Source: Albidovulum aestuarii
GTDB taxonomy: Bacteria; Pseudomonadota; Alphaproteobacteria; Rhodobacterales; Rhodobacteraceae
DNA: 64,000 nucleotides
Direction of reading: 5' to 3'
Assembly (NCBI RefSeq): GCF_029961185.1
Contig: NZ_JASBQQ010000003.1
Span: 372,001-436,000, forward strand
The notes under the pieces are model-generated. The model saw only the letters and a list, made by a program, of their open reading frames with translations, ran no database searches and was not told the DNA's origin. The position numbers and the translations under genes are program-made. Positions 34,792 through 43,379 of this stretch are shown here, piece by piece (the first letter of the stretch is position 1; every line of letters starts with the position of its first letter).

Positions 34792-35673
34792 TCAGGCGCT
34801 GATTTTCTGACGTTCAAGCGCGTCCCAGTCCGTGGCCGCGATGATCTGCGCGGGTTCGTTCACGTCGCGTGTCCAGCAGTAGATGCACAGGAACGGAACC
34901 GGGCCCACCTTGGTCAGATGCGGCTGGCCGGGCTCGTTCCAGACCGGCTCATGCGCGGGTTTGACGGTGATCGGTCCTTCCGGAGCGAAGCGCCAGCCAT
35001 GCGGTCCGGTCAGGGGTGCATAAAGCTCTGGCGCGGGATGCGCGTGGTCGCGGTAGAGCAGACCGGGCGCGATCAGGAAAAGGCCGAGATCGAAGTCGTC
35101 GGCGGCAATCGCGCCCTCTCCGATCAGCGAGGTATAGGCGTGGCCGGCGTTGAAAGCGGTGCCGATCTGTTCCGGGGGGTAGCTGTCATAGACGCGCCAG
35201 CACAGATGCGGTTCGGCCATTTCGATCGCGGTGGCAAGGGCAGGGTGACTGTCGGTGAGTGCCGCAAGCGCTGCGGGCAGATAGGCGCGGACGGTCGCGT
35301 CCGGGCCGCGTGGTTCAGGCCGCACGGGACCATCGCGGAGGGCAGCCAGTCCGGCGCGGGATTCTGCGATACCGGCACCGGGGAGGGTCGCGAGATAGCG
35401 GTCGACCTCATCCAGCAGAAGCCGCAATGCCTGCTCGCGGTTCAGATCGGGCGGAGGGGGCAGGTTCGGTGCAAGACCGCGCGTCGCCATGAGTGCCGCG
35501 GGGTCGTCACCATCGCGCGCCGAGCAGATGCGGTAGACCTCAAGGGCCTCGGATGACAGCAGACCCTTGCAGTTGAAGTACATCGCGGCGGCATAACGCA
35601 CGCGCCCCGAACCCGGCTGTCCAAGCGCGGCGTAAAGGTCGACACGTGCGCGCGCATCGTCCCGTGCGGTCAT
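34792..35673 (-). CDS. DMSP-lyase-like cupin protein
   Basis: In this 293-residue protein the C-terminal cupin resembles the dimethylsulfoniopropionate lyase family (DddQ/DddL-like). The metal site is H210-x-H212 with E216 and Y218 in YRDHAHPAPELYAPL, and a second His near 252 (EPGQPHL). DddQ uses the same H-x-H-E-Y plus H arrangement. An extra N-terminal helical region of about 200 residues is present, longer than in DddQ. It overlaps the permease gene by 4 bases. True DMSP lyase activity is possible but unproven; the context suggests a related betaine-like substrate. Confidence 0.7.
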   Translation of the reverse strand: MTARDDARARVDLYAALGQPGSGRVRYAAAMYFNCKGLLSSEALEVYRICSARDGDDPAALMATRGLAPNLPPPPDLNREQALRLLLDEVDRYLATLPGAGIAESRAGLAALRDGPVRPEPRGPDATVRAYLPAALAALTDSHPALATAIEMAEPHLCWRVYDSYPPEQIGTAFNAGHAYTSLIGEGAIAADDFDLGLFLIAPGLLYRDHAHPAPELYAPLTGPHGWRFAPEGPITVKPAHEPVWNEPGQPHLTKVGPVPFLCIYCWTRDVNEPAQIIAATDWDALERQKISA

Positions 35674-36509
35674 TGGTTGGCCTGATAGGCAAGCTGGATG
35701 TCAAGCTCGCGGCGCTTTTCCGCGCGGTTCAGGAGCCAGCCCGCGGTAAAGACCCCAATGCCCACGATCACCACCGTGATCGTCGCCAGAGCATTGATAT
35801 CAGGCGTGACGCCAAGCTTGACCTTCGACCAGATCAGGATCGGCAGGGTCGTCGTGCCCGGCCCGGTGGTGAAGTTCGTGATAACCACATCGTCGAGCGA
35901 GATGGTGAAGGCCAGAAGCCAGCCCGACAGGATTGCAGGGGAGATGACCGGCAGCGTGATATCCTTCATCACCTGCCATGGGCGGCTGCCCAGATCCATC
36001 GCGGCCTCTTCAATGGCCTCATCGGCTTGGACGAGGCGGGAATGGACGATGGTCGTGACGAAGACCATTGAGAAGGTGATGTGGGCCAGCGTCACCGTGG
36101 TGAAGCCGCGCGTCGCGGGCCAGCCGATATATTCGGCCATCAGTATGAAGAGCATGAGCGAGGCGATGCCGGTGATCACTTCGGGCATGACGAGCGGGGC
36201 GGTCACGAGACCGGAAAACAAGGTGCGTCCGCGGAACCTCTTGAACCGCGCCATCGCGATGCCCGCCATGGTGCCGAGGATGGTCGCGACCGTGGCGCTG
36301 AGGACCGCGATCTCCAAGGACAGGATAACCGCCTTCAGGACCTGCCGGTTGGACAGCAGCGAGATGTACCACTTGGTGGAGAACCCGCCCCAGACGGTCG
36401 CCAGCCGCGATCCGTTGAACGAATAGACCATCATCGAAATGATCGGGATGTAGAAGAAAGCGAATCCGAAGCAGAGCATTGTGATCAGGAAGACGGGCCG
36501 GCGGTTCAT
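35670..36509 (-). CDS. polyamine/betaine ABC transporter permease (PotC-like)
   Basis: The 279-residue inner-membrane permease has six hydrophobic segments and the EAA-type loop EEAAMDLGSRPWQVMKDITL near residue 170. It resembles PotC and other spermidine/putrescine-type permeases. It overlaps the second permease gene by 4 bases. Works with the PotB-, PotA- and PotD-like proteins encoded next. Confidence 0.9.
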   Translation of the reverse strand: MNRRPVFLITMLCFGFAFFYIPIISMMVYSFNGSRLATVWGGFSTKWYISLLSNRQVLKAVILSLEIAVLSATVATILGTMAGIAMARFKRFRGRTLFSGLVTAPLVMPEVITGIASLMLFILMAEYIGWPATRGFTTVTLAHITFSMVFVTTIVHSRLVQADEAIEEAAMDLGSRPWQVMKDITLPVISPAILSGWLLAFTISLDDVVITNFTTGPGTTTLPILIWSKVKLGVTPDINALATITVVIVGIGVFTAGWLLNRAEKRRELDIQLAYQANQ

Positions 36510-37447
36510 GTTGCCTCCTTCTGTGCTTTCTCATGCGCCTTGCCGTCGTAATAGGTGTAGATCATCAGCGGTACGACGAGGAGGAGGAGGAGCGCCACGG
36601 CCACGGCCGAGGCCATCGGCCAGTCCCGCGCCGAGGCGAATTCGTCGGAGATGACGCGGCCGATCATCGGCCGTGAGGAGGAGCCGACGAGCGAGGGGAT
36701 GATCAGTTCGCCCGAGGCCGGGATGAACACCAGAAGCGATCCGGCGATGATACCCGGCACCGACAGGGGCAGCGTCACGTCGCGGAAGACCTGAAACGGT
36801 TTCGATCCGAGATCCATCGCCGCTTCGTTCAGCGAGATGTCGAGCTTTTCAAGATTGGCATAGAGCGGCAGGATCATGAACGGCAGATAGGAATAGACCG
36901 TCACCAGCACGACCGCGAAGCCGGTATTCATCATCGGGATGTAGCGCAGCGCCATGTCGGACGGGACGATCCAGTTGTAGGCGCCCGTCAGAAGCTTGTT
37001 GAACCAGCTGTTCGTGCCCATGAGCCCCATCCACGCATAGACCCGCAAAAGGAACGAGGTCCAGAACGGCAGGATCACCAGCATCAGGAGGACGTTGCGC
37101 CATGACCGGCTGACCCGCGTCAGGCCCAAAGCCATCGGATAGCCGATCAGAAGGCACATCAAGGTCGCGAATGTCGCGTTGCCGATGGAATTCAGATAGG
37201 CGCGGATATAGAGGTCGTCGCTGAAAAGCCGCGCATAGTGGTCGGTGTTCATCACCGGATAGTCACCGCCGAAGGAGAAGGGTGGGGCGGTCGGTGTGCG
37301 CGTGGCGAAGCTCATCGCCATGACGATGACGAAAGGCAGAAGGAAGAACAGCGCCAGCCAGATATAGGGGGTCGCGATGGTGATCTTGATCCAGCCGCGC
37401 CGGTTGAACCATTTCCGCAAGCTTGCAGAGCGTGACGAGAGGCTCAT
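36506..37447 (-). CDS. polyamine/betaine ABC transporter permease (PotB-like)
   Basis: The 313-residue permease starts with a cytosolic basic segment, then a first helix (IWLALFFLLPFVIVMAMSF). The EAA loop is LNEAAMDLGSKPFQVFRDVT. It pairs with the PotC-like permease to form the transmembrane channel. Only 4 bases separate it from the ATPase gene. Confidence 0.9.
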   Translation of the reverse strand: MSLSSRSASLRKWFNRRGWIKITIATPYIWLALFFLLPFVIVMAMSFATRTPTAPPFSFGGDYPVMNTDHYARLFSDDLYIRAYLNSIGNATFATLMCLLIGYPMALGLTRVSRSWRNVLLMLVILPFWTSFLLRVYAWMGLMGTNSWFNKLLTGAYNWIVPSDMALRYIPMMNTGFAVVLVTVYSYLPFMILPLYANLEKLDISLNEAAMDLGSKPFQVFRDVTLPLSVPGIIAGSLLVFIPASGELIIPSLVGSSSRPMIGRVISDEFASARDWPMASAVAVALLLLLVVPLMIYTYYDGKAHEKAQKEAT

Positions 37448-37451
37448 CGGA

Positions 37452-38615
37452 TCAGTCCTTCAGCAGGATGGCCGACGAGGGGTCGAACGACAGCCAGACC
37501 GCGTCTTCCCAGTCCGCGACCCTCTCGTTTTCACCGACGCGCCGCGAGTTGACCGAGTTGATGGACAGCACACGCCCGGATGGCAGTTCGATACGGTAGA
37601 GTGAGTCCTTGCCGAAATAGGCGAGGTCGCGGACCTTGCCGGAAATGGCGTTTGGCCCTTCGGGTTTCGACCGCGAGATCGTCAGTTTTTCGGGACGGAT
37701 TGCCAGCGTGATCTGTTGGCCGGGCGTGAGGCCCGGGATCGCGCGCGCCTCGACCGTGGCGCCAAGTTCTGGCGCGTCCACGGTTGCGACCTCGTCGCGC
37801 ACACCCCGAATCGTCGCGTCGAAGAAGTTGATCGACCCGATGAACCCGGCGACGAGTTTCGAATTGGGGTATTCATAGACCTCGGTCGCGGTGCCGGTCT
37901 GCATGATCCGGCCCTTGTCCATGACCGCGAGACGCGACGACAGCGTCATCGCCTCTTCCTGATCATGGGTGACGACGATGAAGGTCGTGCCGGTCTTGTC
38001 CTGAATATCCATCAGTTCGAACTGCGTCGCCTCGCGCAGCTTCTTGTCGAGCGCGGCGAGCGGTTCGTCGAGCAAGAGAAGCTTCGGCTGCTTGGCGAGC
38101 GCGCGCGCCAGCGCAACGCGCTGCCGCTGGCCGCCGGAAATCTGGTGCGGCTTGCGGTGGGAAAAGTCGGAAAGCTGCACAAGCGCCAGCATCTCGCGCA
38201 CCCGGTCTGCACGCTGGGACGCTGTCATGTCCATATGTTTCAGCCCGTAGGCGACGTTCTTTTCGACCGTCATATGGGGAAAGAGCGCATAGGACTGGAA
38301 CATCATGTTCACCGGGCGCTCATAAGGGGGCAGGTCGGTCATGTCCTGCCCGTCGATAAAGATGCGGCCCTCGGTCGGGTCCTCGAACCCGGCGAGCATC
38401 CGCAGAAGCGTGGTCTTGCCGCAGCCCGAACCGCCGAGGAGAGAAAAGATCTCTCCCTTGCGGATTTCGAGGTTGACGGAGGAGACCGCCGTGAATGATC
38501 CGAACCGCTTCGTTACGCCTTCAACGCGAATGAAGGGCGGTTCCTTTTCGGCCAGCGCGGCGGCGCGCGGAAACTGCGCGACTTTCGCGCCAATATTCGT
38601 CGCAGGTTCGGACAT
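37452..38615 (-). CDS. ABC transporter ATP-binding protein (PotA-like)
   Basis: The 387-residue ATPase has Walker A GGSGCGKT (61-68), Q-loop FQSYALFPHMTV, signature ISGGQRQRVALARAL and Walker B LLLLDEPLAALD. A C-terminal TOBE domain (about 290-387) is typical of the Pot/Ugp class. The start at 38615 was chosen at MSEPATN. The 70 upstream codons overlap the binding-protein gene and look non-coding. Confidence 0.92.
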   Translation of the reverse strand: MSEPATNIGAKVAQFPRAAALAEKEPPFIRVEGVTKRFGSFTAVSSVNLEIRKGEIFSLLGGSGCGKTTLLRMLAGFEDPTEGRIFIDGQDMTDLPPYERPVNMMFQSYALFPHMTVEKNVAYGLKHMDMTASQRADRVREMLALVQLSDFSHRKPHQISGGQRQRVALARALAKQPKLLLLDEPLAALDKKLREATQFELMDIQDKTGTTFIVVTHDQEEAMTLSSRLAVMDKGRIMQTGTATEVYEYPNSKLVAGFIGSINFFDATIRGVRDEVATVDAPELGATVEARAIPGLTPGQQITLAIRPEKLTISRSKPEGPNAISGKVRDLAYFGKDSLYRIELPSGRVLSINSVNSRRVGENERVADWEDAVWLSFDPSSAILLKD

Positions 38616-38661
38616 CCAGACGGTCTCCTCCGGTGAGTGGTTGCCAGTGGAACCGGTTGGT

Positions 38662-39765
38662 TCAGCCCGACTTGATGTCCTGCCAGGCGCGGGTGATGGC
38701 CCGGTCCTGCTCTTCGCTGAACGGTTTCGGCGCCCACATCCGGCCGATCGTCTCGGCGTCGGGATAAACCGCCGGGTCGTCGAGGATTTCCTGCAGAACG
38801 AATTCGCGCGCGGGCACGTTGGCATTGGCGTAGTAGGTGTAGTTCGTGCATCCCGCAGCGACTTCGGGCTGCATCATGAAGTCGAGGAACTTGTACGCGT
38901 TCTCGCGGTTCGGCGAGTCCGAGGTGATGCACATCACATCGACCCAGGCCGGCGCACCGGTTTTCGGCACGAAATAGGCGAGGTTCATGTCGATCCCGGC
39001 CTCGGCCGCGCGGCCCGCCGCTGTCGCATAGTCGCCCGACCAGTTGTTGATCGCGCAAAGTTCGCCGTTCGGGATCGCGTTGAGGTAGTTCGTGTTGTCG
39101 AAGGTGCGGATGTACTGGCGGATCGGTTTAAACGCCTCAACGACCTTCTGGTAATCCTCGACATTCGTCGTGTCGCCGTCGAGCCCGAGATATTTCAGCA
39201 CCATCAGCATGATGTCGGTCGGGCTGTCGAGGATCGAGATGCCGCAATCGGCGAGCTTCGCGGCATTCTCGGGATCAAAGATCAGATCCATCGAGGTCAT
39301 GTCGGCATCGGGGATCCGTTCGTTCACCATGTCGACATTGTAGGTGAAGCCGACCGAGCCCCACATGTAAGGCATGCCGTATTTGTTGCCTTCATCCCAA
39401 CCCGACAGGATGCGCAGGATTTCGGTGTCGAGATTGCCCCAGTTGGGCAGCAGGGACTTGTCAAGTTCTTCGTAGATCCCGGCGGCTATGGCGCGCGGCA
39501 TGTCGATACCAGCATGGTCGACCACATCGTAGCCCGTCGATCCGGCAAGCATCTTGGCCTGCATCTCCTCGGCCGAGGAATAGGTGTCATAGATGACCCC
39601 GATCCCGGTCTGCGCCTCGAAATCCGCGAGCGTCGTCTCGCCGATGTAATCCGCCCAGTTATAGACATTCACGGTGCCGGATTGTGCCCAGGACGGGCGC
39701 ACATACGGCATCGCAAGGCCCGCTCCGAGCGCTGCAAGCGTCGTTCTTCTTGTCAGTTTGGTCAT
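38662..39765 (-). CDS. periplasmic solute-binding protein (PotD-like)
   Basis: The 367-residue exported binding protein has a twin-arginine-like leader (TRRTTLAALGAGLAMPY, cleavage near SWA-QS). The mature start VNVYNWADYIGETTLADFEAQ (split across PotD-type signatures) is characteristic of polyamine or amine-betaine binders. It delivers substrate to the PotABC-like transporter. Amine specificity is inferred from family, not from identified pocket residues. Confidence 0.9.
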   Translation of the reverse strand: MTKLTRRTTLAALGAGLAMPYVRPSWAQSGTVNVYNWADYIGETTLADFEAQTGIGVIYDTYSSAEEMQAKMLAGSTGYDVVDHAGIDMPRAIAAGIYEELDKSLLPNWGNLDTEILRILSGWDEGNKYGMPYMWGSVGFTYNVDMVNERIPDADMTSMDLIFDPENAAKLADCGISILDSPTDIMLMVLKYLGLDGDTTNVEDYQKVVEAFKPIRQYIRTFDNTNYLNAIPNGELCAINNWSGDYATAAGRAAEAGIDMNLAYFVPKTGAPAWVDVMCITSDSPNRENAYKFLDFMMQPEVAAGCTNYTYYANANVPAREFVLQEILDDPAVYPDAETIGRMWAPKPFSEEQDRAITRAWQDIKSG

Positions 39766-39805
39766 TGCTGGTCTCCTCCCTTAGTCGTCGCCGTTCATGT
39801 TGAGA

Positions 39806-41026
39806 TTATGTGGTTTTCGCGTCGGCGCTACGCATTTCTTCGTTGATCGTACTGAGTTCATCTTCCGGTGGACTGTCTTCGAGCGTCATGACCGGAATAA
39901 GCGCGCGCAGCCGGTCGTGGTGGGTGCGGACGCCGAATTCGAGGTCGGACAGGTGAAAGTCATCGAAGGCCGAAGACTTCATCGACTCGTTGGACCAGAT
40001 CGAAAGCTGCTGGTCTTCAACCGAGGTTTCTCGGTCGATCCGGTAAGCCAGGTAGCGCGCGGCACGCTCCTCGCGCGTTTCGTGCGGGCGGCGGTACAGC
40101 CTACCCGACATCTCGGTCTTGTTCAGCGAATGCGGAATGTCCTGGTAGTACTGTGCGCCTTCGGGCGTGAAGGCGATGACCGAATTTGGAAAGATGCCGT
40201 AATAGGTCCAGCTGCTGCGCAAGTGATCGGGCAGCCAGTCGCGGCCCTTGCTGAATTTCACGTAGTTTCGGACCGACCATAGGCGGCCGGGCTGGTCGCC
40301 GTATTCGGCGATTGATTGCGAGATGCCGCCGGAAAAGATCATGTCGCGGTAGCTGCGGCCGTAAAGATCCTGCAGCGCGGGATGCGCCATCGCTACATGG
40401 TAGCCTTCGTTGTCCACGTCGCGCATGGATTTCCAGTTGATCGGCAGCGGTTCGACCGTCCAGTGGCCAAGCGCGTCGCTGGGCAGCAGTTCAGCCGCGC
40501 GGTAAGCCGCGAAATCCTCGTCAAAAGGCTTGAGAAGTTCGGCAACCGAAGGCTGCGGACCTTCGCGGAACCGCAGGAAGATGAAGCCGTGCCAGATCTC
40601 CATGTCGAGCGGTTTGAGCCCGAACTTGGACCGGTCCATGTCGCCAAAGGTTTCGGGCCGCGCCGCCCCCCTGAGCGTGCCGTCGAGATTATAGACCCAG
40701 CCGTGGAACGGGCAGACCATCGCGGATTTGCAATGGCCCGATGTGCCATCGGCCAGCCGCGCGCCACGGTGGCGGCAGAGATTGTGGAAGGCGCGGACCT
40801 CGCCATCGCGGCCCCGGATGATGAGCGCGCGTTCGTCGAGGAAGTCGAAGGTCAGCCAGTCGCCGGGTGCCGGCATGTCGCTGACATGCCCGGCCACCTG
40901 CCAGTGGGTCAGCAGAACTTCGGAACATTCGAGGTCGAACAGCGCCTGCGAATGATAGGTCCAGCCCGGGAGGCCCCGGCGGTCCCAGTCGTTCGGTACA
41001 GGTATCGGTTTCAGGCTCTTGTTCAT
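39806..41026 (-). CDS. Rieske non-heme oxygenase alpha subunit (A)
   Basis: The 406-residue oxygenase has the Rieske [2Fe-2S] ligands C84, H86, C105 and H108 (NLCRHRGAR, MVCPFHGW). A mononuclear-iron site includes H210 and H215 in DNEGYHVAMAHP. The sequence is closest in style to quaternary-amine monooxygenases (betaine, stachydrine or carnitine type) rather than aromatic dioxygenases. The start overlaps the stop of oxygenase B by 4 bases. No reductase subunit is encoded beside it. Confidence 0.88.
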   Translation of the reverse strand: MNKSLKPIPVPNDWDRRGLPGWTYHSQALFDLECSEVLLTHWQVAGHVSDMPAPGDWLTFDFLDERALIIRGRDGEVRAFHNLCRHRGARLADGTSGHCKSAMVCPFHGWVYNLDGTLRGAARPETFGDMDRSKFGLKPLDMEIWHGFIFLRFREGPQPSVAELLKPFDEDFAAYRAAELLPSDALGHWTVEPLPINWKSMRDVDNEGYHVAMAHPALQDLYGRSYRDMIFSGGISQSIAEYGDQPGRLWSVRNYVKFSKGRDWLPDHLRSSWTYYGIFPNSVIAFTPEGAQYYQDIPHSLNKTEMSGRLYRRPHETREERAARYLAYRIDRETSVEDQQLSIWSNESMKSSAFDDFHLSDLEFGVRTHHDRLRALIPVMTLEDSPPEDELSTINEEMRSADAKTT

Positions 41027-42171
41027 GGCGTTTCTCCGATGGTCGTGTTCATCTGCCGACGCACCCAGTCATGGAATTTCGCGATGTCGAATTCCTGTGG
41101 CATCAGTCGGCCGTGCCGGTAGTGGCTGCTTCGCAGCCCGCGCTGGTTCATCTCGCAGGCCTCACCATCCTGAGCCATCACGATGGTTGCGAACGCGGCC
41201 ACGGATGCGGCGTCAAAGCCGGGTTGGGCAAGCGTTTCTGCCGGGAACAGCCATTCGGCGGTCAGCCGGGTCCGTTCCGGCCCGAGCGGCATCAGCGAGA
41301 CGGCGCGCACGTAGTCGACATGGGCGACGATGTACATCGTGGGATAGATCGTCACGAAGTTATGGCCATTGGCGCGTTCGTCGGCGGAAAGGTTGGGAAA
41401 TTCCGGGCCGCAGGGTTCGCCCGACATGGTCCATGTCACTGCCTTGTCGCGCAGCGCGGTTGGCCGTTCGGTGTCGGCTGACCAATTCGAACTCTCCTCG
41501 GGCGACATGATTCCGTCGCGGTAGACCGGGACCATGTCGCAAAGCTCAGGGTGGATGCCCGGGCAGTGCAGGCATTCGTTGTAGTTTTCCCAGAAGATCT
41601 TCCAGTTGCAGTCGATATCCTTGACCAGACGGTGGCCCGTGCGAAGGTCCGCCATCGGCCAGTTGTCGAGTGCGGCCAGTCCCAGATCGGGCGCGAGTTC
41701 GCCGGGCTCGTCTGCGAGGGTGAGAAAGACGAAGCCATTCCAGAGCCGGACGTGGACCGGGAAGAGGCTGTGATCCTCCTTGCGGAAATCGTCGGTCGGC
41801 GTCGCATAGGCGGTCGAGATGAGCCGCCCGTTCGTATCGTAAGCCCAGGCATGGTAGGGGCAGCGGATAAGCTTGCCGAGCTCGGCATTATCCTCGATGC
41901 AAAGTTCCGAGCCGCGGTGGCGGCAGGTATTGTGAAAGGCCGATACCCGGCCATCCCGGTCGCGACAGAGGATCAGATTGTGGCCCGCTAGATCGAACCG
42001 CCGCATCGTGCCGGGGGAGAGGTCATCAAGCCGGCCCGCGCAGACCCAGTTCCGCGCCCAGATCGTCTGCCGCTCGCGCTCGTACCAGTCGGGATCGACA
42101 TAGGACGACGCGGGAAGCGTCTCGGGGCAGTGGTCGAGAAGCGGCGATGCGGGATGGCGGTGTTCGGTCAT
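41023..42171 (-). CDS. Rieske non-heme oxygenase alpha subunit (B)
   Basis: The 382-residue second Rieske oxygenase has [2Fe-2S] ligands C83, H85, C104 and H107 (NTCRHRGSE, IRCPYHAW). The iron site lies in ENYNECLHCPGIHP (H202, H207). The layout resembles glycine-betaine monooxygenase GbcA. Two distinct alpha subunits side by side suggest two successive oxidations, such as N-demethylation then ring or side-chain hydroxylation. Eleven bases separate it from the GcvT-like gene. Confidence 0.88.
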   Translation of the reverse strand: MTEHRHPASPLLDHCPETLPASSYVDPDWYERERQTIWARNWVCAGRLDDLSPGTMRRFDLAGHNLILCRDRDGRVSAFHNTCRHRGSELCIEDNAELGKLIRCPYHAWAYDTNGRLISTAYATPTDDFRKEDHSLFPVHVRLWNGFVFLTLADEPGELAPDLGLAALDNWPMADLRTGHRLVKDIDCNWKIFWENYNECLHCPGIHPELCDMVPVYRDGIMSPEESSNWSADTERPTALRDKAVTWTMSGEPCGPEFPNLSADERANGHNFVTIYPTMYIVAHVDYVRAVSLMPLGPERTRLTAEWLFPAETLAQPGFDAASVAAFATIVMAQDGEACEMNQRGLRSSHYRHGRLMPQEFDIAKFHDWVRRQMNTTIGETP

Positions 42172-42182
42172 GACGTTTGTCC

Positions 42183-43379
42183 TCAGAACCGTCCGGGGGG
42201 TGTGGCGCGCCGACGTGGCGGGGCGAAGAAGGGGCGAGCGACGATTTCGGCCTTCATCATCAGCTTGACGTAATGCAGTTCGCGGAGCGCATAGATTTCG
42301 GCCCAGATGCCGCCTTTCGCCCTGGTGTCATACGGGCGGCGCATATGGGCCAATGCGATGCTGCTTTTCGTCACCGGCGACCATGCGGCGGAGGTGACCT
42401 GACCGATCTCGCGGTCGCGACCGTCATAGAGGATCGCGTGATCTGCCGCGACGTTGCCTTCGATGTCGAGCGCGACGAACGCCCATTCGCTGGATTGCGT
42501 GTCGTGTTCCTTCAAAAGCGCGCGGCGGCCGTTGAAATGGCCCTTGCCGAAGTCGATCATCCAGTCGAGCGCCATTTCGTAAGGGGATCGCACGCGGTCT
42601 TCGCGGACCGCCTGATCGGCGGGCACGAAATCGGCATTGGTGGTGATGAAGCCTGCCTCGATCCGCGCGAGGTTGAGCGCGGCGGACCCGACCGGGCGGA
42701 TGCCGCAATAACCACCTGCCTCCATCAGGCGGTCCCAGAGCGGCAGCGCCAGCCCCGGTTCGATCCAAAGTTCATAGCCGAGATCACCCGTGAAGCCGGT
42801 GCGCGAGATCGTCAGCGTGCCGCCCTTGAACGGATACCGCGCGATGCGGAAAGGTTTCAGCGCCGAGACGTCAAAGCCCGCCTCGGTCAGAACCGCCGCT
42901 GTGCAGGGCCCCTGAAGCGAGAGGCCCGCGATCTCGTCGGTCGCATCGCGGATGGCGACGTCAAAGCCAAGGGTGGAATCCGCCAGCCAGGGCAGGTGCC
43001 GTTCCTGGCAGCAAAGCAGGAACTCGGCTTCCCCCAGCCGGAACAGCGTACCGTCGTCGAGCAGCTTGCCGTGATCATCGCACCATGCCGTGTAATGCAC
43101 CGCGTCCACCGGCAGGCGCGCCACATCCCTGAGCGTCAGCCGGTTGAGGTAATCGACGGCGTCGGGCCCGGTAATCCGGTATTTGATCATCGGGCAGAGG
43201 TCGTAGAGGCTCGCCGTGTTGCGGATGGCGGTGTATTCCGTTTCCGCGTCTTCGAGGACAGTCGCGGTCGTGTATCCGGCCCATGGGGCCCATTCGTTCA
43301 GGACATTGGCTGCAGCGACACGGTCGTGAAAGGCCGTGGTCCTGAGCGGGGTTTCGAAATGGTGACGCAGATCCTTCAT
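42183..43379 (-). CDS. GcvT-like aminomethyltransferase/demethylase
   Basis: The 398-residue protein of the GcvT/DmdA superfamily has the N-terminal folate-binding domain (WAPWAGYTTATVLEDAETEY, ASLYDLCPMIKYRITGPDA) and the signature RTGFTGDLGYELW near residue 205. A C-terminal barrel domain follows. Family members move one-carbon units to tetrahydrofolate (GcvT, sarcosine/dimethylglycine dehydrogenase domains, DmdA). Here it probably accepts the methyl or formaldehyde unit released by the neighbouring oxidases or oxygenases. It is overlapped by the FAD oxidoreductase gene upstream. Confidence 0.85.
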   Translation of the reverse strand: MKDLRHHFETPLRTTAFHDRVAAANVLNEWAPWAGYTTATVLEDAETEYTAIRNTASLYDLCPMIKYRITGPDAVDYLNRLTLRDVARLPVDAVHYTAWCDDHGKLLDDGTLFRLGEAEFLLCCQERHLPWLADSTLGFDVAIRDATDEIAGLSLQGPCTAAVLTEAGFDVSALKPFRIARYPFKGGTLTISRTGFTGDLGYELWIEPGLALPLWDRLMEAGGYCGIRPVGSAALNLARIEAGFITTNADFVPADQAVREDRVRSPYEMALDWMIDFGKGHFNGRRALLKEHDTQSSEWAFVALDIEGNVAADHAILYDGRDREIGQVTSAAWSPVTKSSIALAHMRRPYDTRAKGGIWAEIYALRELHYVKLMMKAEIVARPFFAPPRRRATPPGRF

